Shown one piece after another: positions 59,456 through 64,000 of a stretch of 64,000 nucleotides of DNA; the stretch's first letter is position 1, and every line of letters begins with the position of its first letter. Below the pieces are notes generated by a model. The model was not told the DNA's origin, did not search any database, and saw only the letters and a list, made by a program, of their open reading frames with translations. The DNA comes from Rhizopus arrhizus (lineage: Eukaryota; Mucoromycota; Mucoromycetes; Mucorales; Rhizopodaceae). The stretch covers positions 806,001 through 870,000 of the forward strand of contig JAKZZE010000007.1 of the NCBI GenBank assembly GCA_024220505.1. The letters are read 5' to 3'. Made by a program: the position numbers and the translations under genes.

Positions 59456-60883
59456 GGTAAAAATGAGTGGAATTGGTATACGTTTAAAGAAAAAAAGCTT
59501 GTTTTTAGAAAATAAAACTTAGTCTTTTTATACTCTTTTTTCAATTCTCGATTATCAAAAGCGGAAGTGCGGCAGCACATTTAGATTCAATAGTGTTTGC
59601 TGACTTAATCTGGAAATGCAGTCTGAAATGTTTTCAAACTCACTACTTATTTTTAAATCAATGCGCACAGACAGGCGCGAGGTAATGAAGAAAAATATTA
59701 TTGAGATGTAACATTAGGTTTGATGAACCTCGTGGGCTCAATCCTTGTTTTCAACGTATTCGAACTCTTATTTGACAGATGAAGGCTATGTCTCCTCCTT
59801 TTTTTAATATGTATCTTTCTGTAAAAAGTAAAGGTACTAACCTTTATAATAGCCAATACATCTTGTGTTTCCTTGAGTTCTACATAACCATTTGATAACA
59901 AATATTGTAATTATTTCTTTGCAGATTTCCAATTGTCTTTATAGCTCTTTCATTATTTAATATAATAACCGGACTAATGCTTTAGCAATATTTGTATATT
60001 GTTTTTTGTAGGCAATCTCTTTCCTGTTGTTCTTCTGCTATTTTAGCTATAGCAAACTAAAAATATTTCTGTGTAACTTTAAAGAAATGTCTTCGTTAAT
60101 GAAATAGACTGATTTAATTCACTATGAATTGTATTAAGCGCTTGTATGCAATCGCACTTTTGAACTGCATAGGGTAATATAGCACATAAGTTATGAGGTA
60201 GATTAAAACCTTAAGTAATGTGTCCCAGAAGATAAGTATCTTCCCGATTTTCCATACCACTTTAGAAACCCACTCAGTTTCCTCTAACCAGCATTGTGCA
60301 TAAGCGTGTACATTCTCTGAGTTGCTGTTAATATATCGTCCATTTGGAAGTAGAGAAAGGATAGTCCTTAGGCTTAAATAGCTTGTAAAAGTACCATTAA
60401 TATATGCTGATGTATACTCTAAATTTATTGCTCATTGCTCATTCATATCAATTGCAATTGCAAAACAAAAAAATAGAAATTTTGGAATTTGAGGATAGTA
60501 TAAACTGCCTTGCTCTCTAGCTTAATACAGACAAAGGAGACAAGCAAACATGTGTAAGAATATACTTCCGCTTCACAAACAGTGTGACAAATCGGGAAAA
60601 ATTAAATTATTTAAGAAAATTGGAACATGTCCAAAATCATACAGCTTATCAGTGCTAGAGTTACAAATCTCTGCTTTTTCATTTAATCCAAACTTCGCCT
60701 AGCATATTCAATATCTTTTCTCTCTCTCTAGAAGTGTTTGATGCCGCAATTTCTTTTGTTTCCTGACATTGTCGGAGTGCAGCAAATACAAGTCACTGAG
60801 GCTTGCCAAAGTGGCCTGCAATTAAGGAACCCTGTTTGTACTAAGTGATTTTTTTTTCTTCCTCACTTTTTATTCAACAAAAT
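59456..60883. other. Intergenic region with decayed minus-strand coding traces
   Basis: The minus strand has short coding-like pieces: near 60370-60250 (RTILSLLPNGRYINSN ... AQCWLEETEWVSKVV) and 59901-59698 (GYVELKETQDVLAIIK, basic C-terminus). No start, intact frame or known motif. They could be a dead gene or transposon. Confidence 0.35.
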
Positions 60884-61709
60884 ATGCTTTCTACTTCTCT
60901 TTTTCGCAATGCTGCTGTTATGTCAGTCAGATATAATGCTTCCATGAGATTGGCTACTTCAGCTTCCATCACAGCTCGCCGTGCTTATGCTACAGAAAAT
61001 GGAGAAGGAAAGTCAGAGGAAGAAGCTGCAAAAGATGCTCCCAAGGAAGAAAGTGTTAAAACTCAAATAGAATTAACAGAAGAAACTAAGAAGCTTTTGG
61101 ACGAAAAGGATAAAAAGATTTCTGAACTTCAGGTAATCTTTTAAAAAAAGCGAAAAACAGGAAATGTCATGCATGTAAAATGCATAGACATTTTATGAAA
61201 TGGACAAAAAAAACTTACAAATATTCAATAAACAGGATGCTTATCTTCGCTGTCTTGCTGATCAAGAGAATATCAGAGAACGCAGCCGTAGAGAAATTGA
61301 AACAACAAAGGAATTCGCTATTCAAAAGTTTGCAAAAGATCTTTTGGATACTGTTGATATTTTGAACATGGCATTAAATGCAGTTCCTAATGAGCTCCGT
61401 ACAAAGAATGCTGCATTAGAATCTGAATTAGCAAAGGACACCGAGAAGGTTGTTGATCAATTAACAAACTTATACACCGGTGTTTCTATGACCGAGTCCG
61501 AACTTATCAAAGCCTTAAAACGTCATGGTGTTGAACGTGAAAACCCTGAAGGTGAGGCATTTGATCCCAATAAGCACCAAGCTTTATTCCAAGCACCCAT
61601 GCCTGACAAGGAAGCTGGTACTATTTTTGCTGTTCAAAAGATGGGTTACACTTTAAAGGGACGTGTGCTTCGCCCTGCTCAAGTTGGAGTTGTTTCTGAA
61701 TCTCAGTAA
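60884..61709 (+). CDS. MGE1: Mitochondrial GrpE nucleotide-exchange factor (Mge1)
   Basis: Exchange factor for mitochondrial Hsp70, needed for protein import and folding. Exons 60884-61132 and 61236-61709 are joined by a 103-base phase-0 intron (240 residues). The N-terminus MLSTSLFRNAAVMSVRYNAS is a mitochondrial presequence rich in Arg/Ser/Ala. Then comes the GrpE long helix (ELTEETKKLLDEKDKKISEL, DAYLRCLADQENIRERSRRE), KFAKDLLDTVDILNMAL and the beta-domain signature FDPNKHQALFQAP ... GTIFAVQKMGYTLKGRVLRPAQV. The ATG at 60884 is preferred over an upstream non-ATG extension because it begins the presequence. Confidence 0.96.
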
Positions 61710-62095
61710 TATGCTTGTGTGTGTATATTAAACAAAAAAAAAAAGCGTTTAGATTGACACTTTAAATAATTAATAAAAAAGACCTTGTATTATATCAAAA
61801 ACCGACTTATAGTTTTATGCAACACTATATATACTATGGTCTGCAGAAACAATACTTTTTTTTAAATTATGTCTTGACTACATTGGTTAATGCCAGTTGA
61901 ACTGTTGATCAAGAGTGTATATTAAAAACATGGATCTTATTGTTTATGTTGAACAACGAGTGTTACTGAATCATTATTGTTTTATTTTTGTATCTGGGGG
62001 AGGGCGCAATCGCATGAAATAAATATGCTAGTTACTGAATGCAAGGAAAGGGTTGATATATGTGTATAATTTGATATGTAATTTGGACGTATTGT
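61710..62095. other. Short intergenic region between convergent genes
   Basis: AT-rich sequence. Nothing recognised. Confidence 0.5.
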
Positions 62096-63995
62096 TTAAT
62101 TACACACCTCAGTGCCATTTACTCTGTTTGTTGAAAACAATGCTTTGTGGACACTGTAAAATGTACTGATAGCCATGATTATTATTCCAAATATCGCACA
62201 ACACCAATGAGGAATCTTTGATTTTTGAAAAAGATGTCCATTTGATAACTTTAAGAAGCATAGCGGTGGAAGCACAAAAGCTAGGACGGTCGCAGAAAAT
62301 CCACCAGTGAGTTCCAGCACAACACCAAGATTACATGTAAGTAAAGATATGATAACTGTAGTCAATATAAGAATAGTTGTTATCAAAAAATGACGAGCCA
62401 TACTAAATGGTGCAGATGGCCAGTAATATGTTTCCAGTACCTTTTCAGTCAATTAAGAAATGGATGTGGATTTACTTTGAAATTCAGTTTACCTCTCTGC
62501 AAACAAATGCTTCAAGTGGAATGGTTGTGAACATATTTAGGCCAAATGATAGCCTTGCAATATTGATAAGAACATTGTCAGATGGGAAGTTATTCAGGAT
62601 GTTGCCTGAATATGTAATACTGTGTTAATAATAGGGATAACAATCTAATCTATTTTTGATTACCCATTGTTTTATCAGTGAAAGACCAATATCCTGCCAC
62701 AGCAAGAGCAAGACATGTTATGAGAGCAATACCCATACTCCAATGAGTTACAACAGCGAATCGATTTAGAGATGGCTGCTTTAACGATCCAAATATCAAA
62801 AAGCTATTATGATGACAAACAAATGCTTATTTGACAGTATTAATAAAATATCTATAAAATAAACATAGATCTATAACTTTTACCAAAACTTATAACGGCA
62901 ATCGCTTGAAATACTTCATTATTAACCAGGTTAAATCTTAATGCACTTGATCCTTTTAAGTTCATAGACATTTGAGGTCCTTCAATAGCAACGCTTACGA
63001 TAATAATAATGATGGCAGCCAAAGCTAACGCACTTGTTTTTGCTAATTTTGAGATATCTCTATAAAGTGATAAAGGATATGATATGAGCAAAGTAAAGAG
63101 GGTTATGCAAAGCTTCCGATTAGAAAGCATCCAAAGAACAGGCACTTGGTCAATTTTAGGATATAGCGAACGAATAACATGTGGAATTGTATCACCTGTA
63201 CTTTCATTGCTAATTAATAAAATAGTGTTTTATTGCCTTCATCCTCCCTCATGCAGAGCTTACCGATAATTACGCAGTATGCGGCCATCCCTCCAAATGC
63301 AAATACAAATTGAAATATAGAAATAGCTATAAGACCTGGTTTTCCGAATGCAAATTCCATTAAATCTTGATACGTCGAAGTCCCTGATAATTTTCCATTG
63401 TATATCAATAGCCTTACTGTCCAATCTTTTATACAACTCAATTAGTACATTTGTTTAGTGATGACATACCAGCTTACCAACAACGATTGTTACACCAATT
63501 AGGAGCAAAAGACCGGTCCAAAATCCCTAAAATTGTATTGTTAAAATTATTTATTTTTATACATGCATAAGCAGTAAGACCTACCGCTTCTTTGAATGCA
63601 AAAGGTAAGCCAATAATCCCCGCACCAACTATGCTATTTGCCATATTAAGCTTGTTGATATACGTTAAAATCTTATTATAGATGTTTTTTTTTGTTGTAC
63701 TTACGAAGCTGGTAAATATACTTCCGCCTTCTGAAGGTAATTTGTATCCTTTCTGCTCCAAATTCTCAATATCACTTTCATCAAAACTTTCTTCTTGTGA
63801 TAACAAGGGTTTATATTGTTGTACTCCATCTGCAACATCGTAATGTATGGAATCTTCGAAATCAAATTCTGTATATTCCCTAATTCCTCTCGTTGCATCT
63901 TCTAGGGATGGTCTTGCACTACTTTGTGACCTTCTGCGTGATTCCATGTATCCAGAGTCAATAGATAGTCGGTAGATGTTTACGTGATTCGACAT
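62096..63995 (-). CDS. Vacuolar/neutral amino-acid transporter, AVT/SLC38-like
   Basis: Multi-pass member of the amino acid/auxin permease family. It starts MSNHVNIYRLSID at 63995, with a Ser/Arg and acidic cytosolic N-terminus of about 110 residues, and ends NRVNGTEVCN at 62096. The family opening is NMANSIVGAGIIGLPFAFKEA in the first membrane helix. Later segments include DWTVRLLIYNGKLSGTSTYQ, YPLSLYRDISKLAKTSALAL, NMFTTIPLEAFVCREVL and NLGVVLELTGGFSATVLAF, each in the expected order. About seven short introns divide the helices. Similar fungal proteins (AVT5-7) export amino acids from the vacuole; direction and substrate are inferred from the family. The gene appears complete within 5 bases of the window end. 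Confidence 0.88.
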
Positions 63996-64000
63996 CTTGC

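Noticed and set aside
1..64000. tRNA genes, rRNA genes, CRISPR arrays, bacterial-type operons
   Set aside because: No clear tRNA T-loop/cloverleaf, rRNA signature or direct-repeat array was seen by eye; a covariance-model scan would be needed to exclude tRNAs fully.

Overview
The window is nuclear DNA from a fungus. The genome is AT-rich, with many short GT-AG introns (mostly 45-110 bases), long poly(dA:dT) tracts, and a compact mix of housekeeping genes and decayed DNA transposons. The style of the predicted proteins (EF-2, TFIIH helicase, Trs120, Noc3, Fis1, Mge1) and of the mobile elements suggests an early-diverging filamentous fungus, most likely Mucoromycota/Mucorales (Rhizopus or Mucor type). 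That placement is inferred from overall character; no marker search was possible.

Layout. 0-2.8 kb: a broken IS630/Tc1-mariner-superfamily transposase gene and a long poly-A tract. 2.8-9.1 kb: a WD40 protein, EF-2 and a Golgi nucleotide-sugar transporter. 9.1-12.3 kb: gene-poor, with a second decayed transposase. 12.3-19.7 kb: XPB/Ssl2 helicase, ribosomal protein eS7 and an F-box/LRR-like protein. 19.7-22.8 kb: two more transposase remnants. 22.8-30.1 kb: branched-chain ketoacid dehydrogenase E1-beta, an INPP5F/Sac2-type phosphoinositide phosphatase and an MFSD5-like transporter. 30.4-31.35 kb: a truncated Mis12-like kinetochore gene that is an inverted near-copy of a complete gene at 49.3-50.4 kb. 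Between the two copies lie a small zinc-finger gene, a double-BTB gene, a candidate 50-residue CCHC zinc-knuckle microprotein, NOC3, a decayed unknown gene plus a Tc1 fragment (39-42.2 kb), a CRAL-TRIO protein and TRS120. 50.7-64 kb: a proline-rich BTB-like protein, an F-box protein with CxxC pairs, FIS1, a decayed Fanzor/TnpB-like element, a RING-H2 protein, a small secreted protein, mitochondrial GrpE (MGE1) and an AVT/SLC38-type amino-acid transporter.

The genes are unlinked housekeeping functions, not an operon or gene cluster: translation (EF-2, eS7, Noc3), transcription/repair (XPB), Golgi and endosome traffic (Trs120, Sac2-like, CRAL-TRIO, sugar transporter), mitochondria (Fis1, Mge1, BCKDH E1-beta) and kinetochore (Mis12).

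The most unusual observations are: (i) EF-2 can only be read from its conserved start if a 2-base micro-exon is spliced between two introns; (ii) the Mis12-like gene exists as an inverted pair, and the truncated copy has an in-frame replacement first exon; (iii) a Fanzor-like nuclease remnant has a zinc-finger CxxC turned into YxxY; (iv) single-base frame breaks occur in otherwise intact XPB and TRS120 genes, and may be homopolymer assembly errors. Exon boundaries were placed by eye from splice consensus and protein-family expectation, without transcript data.
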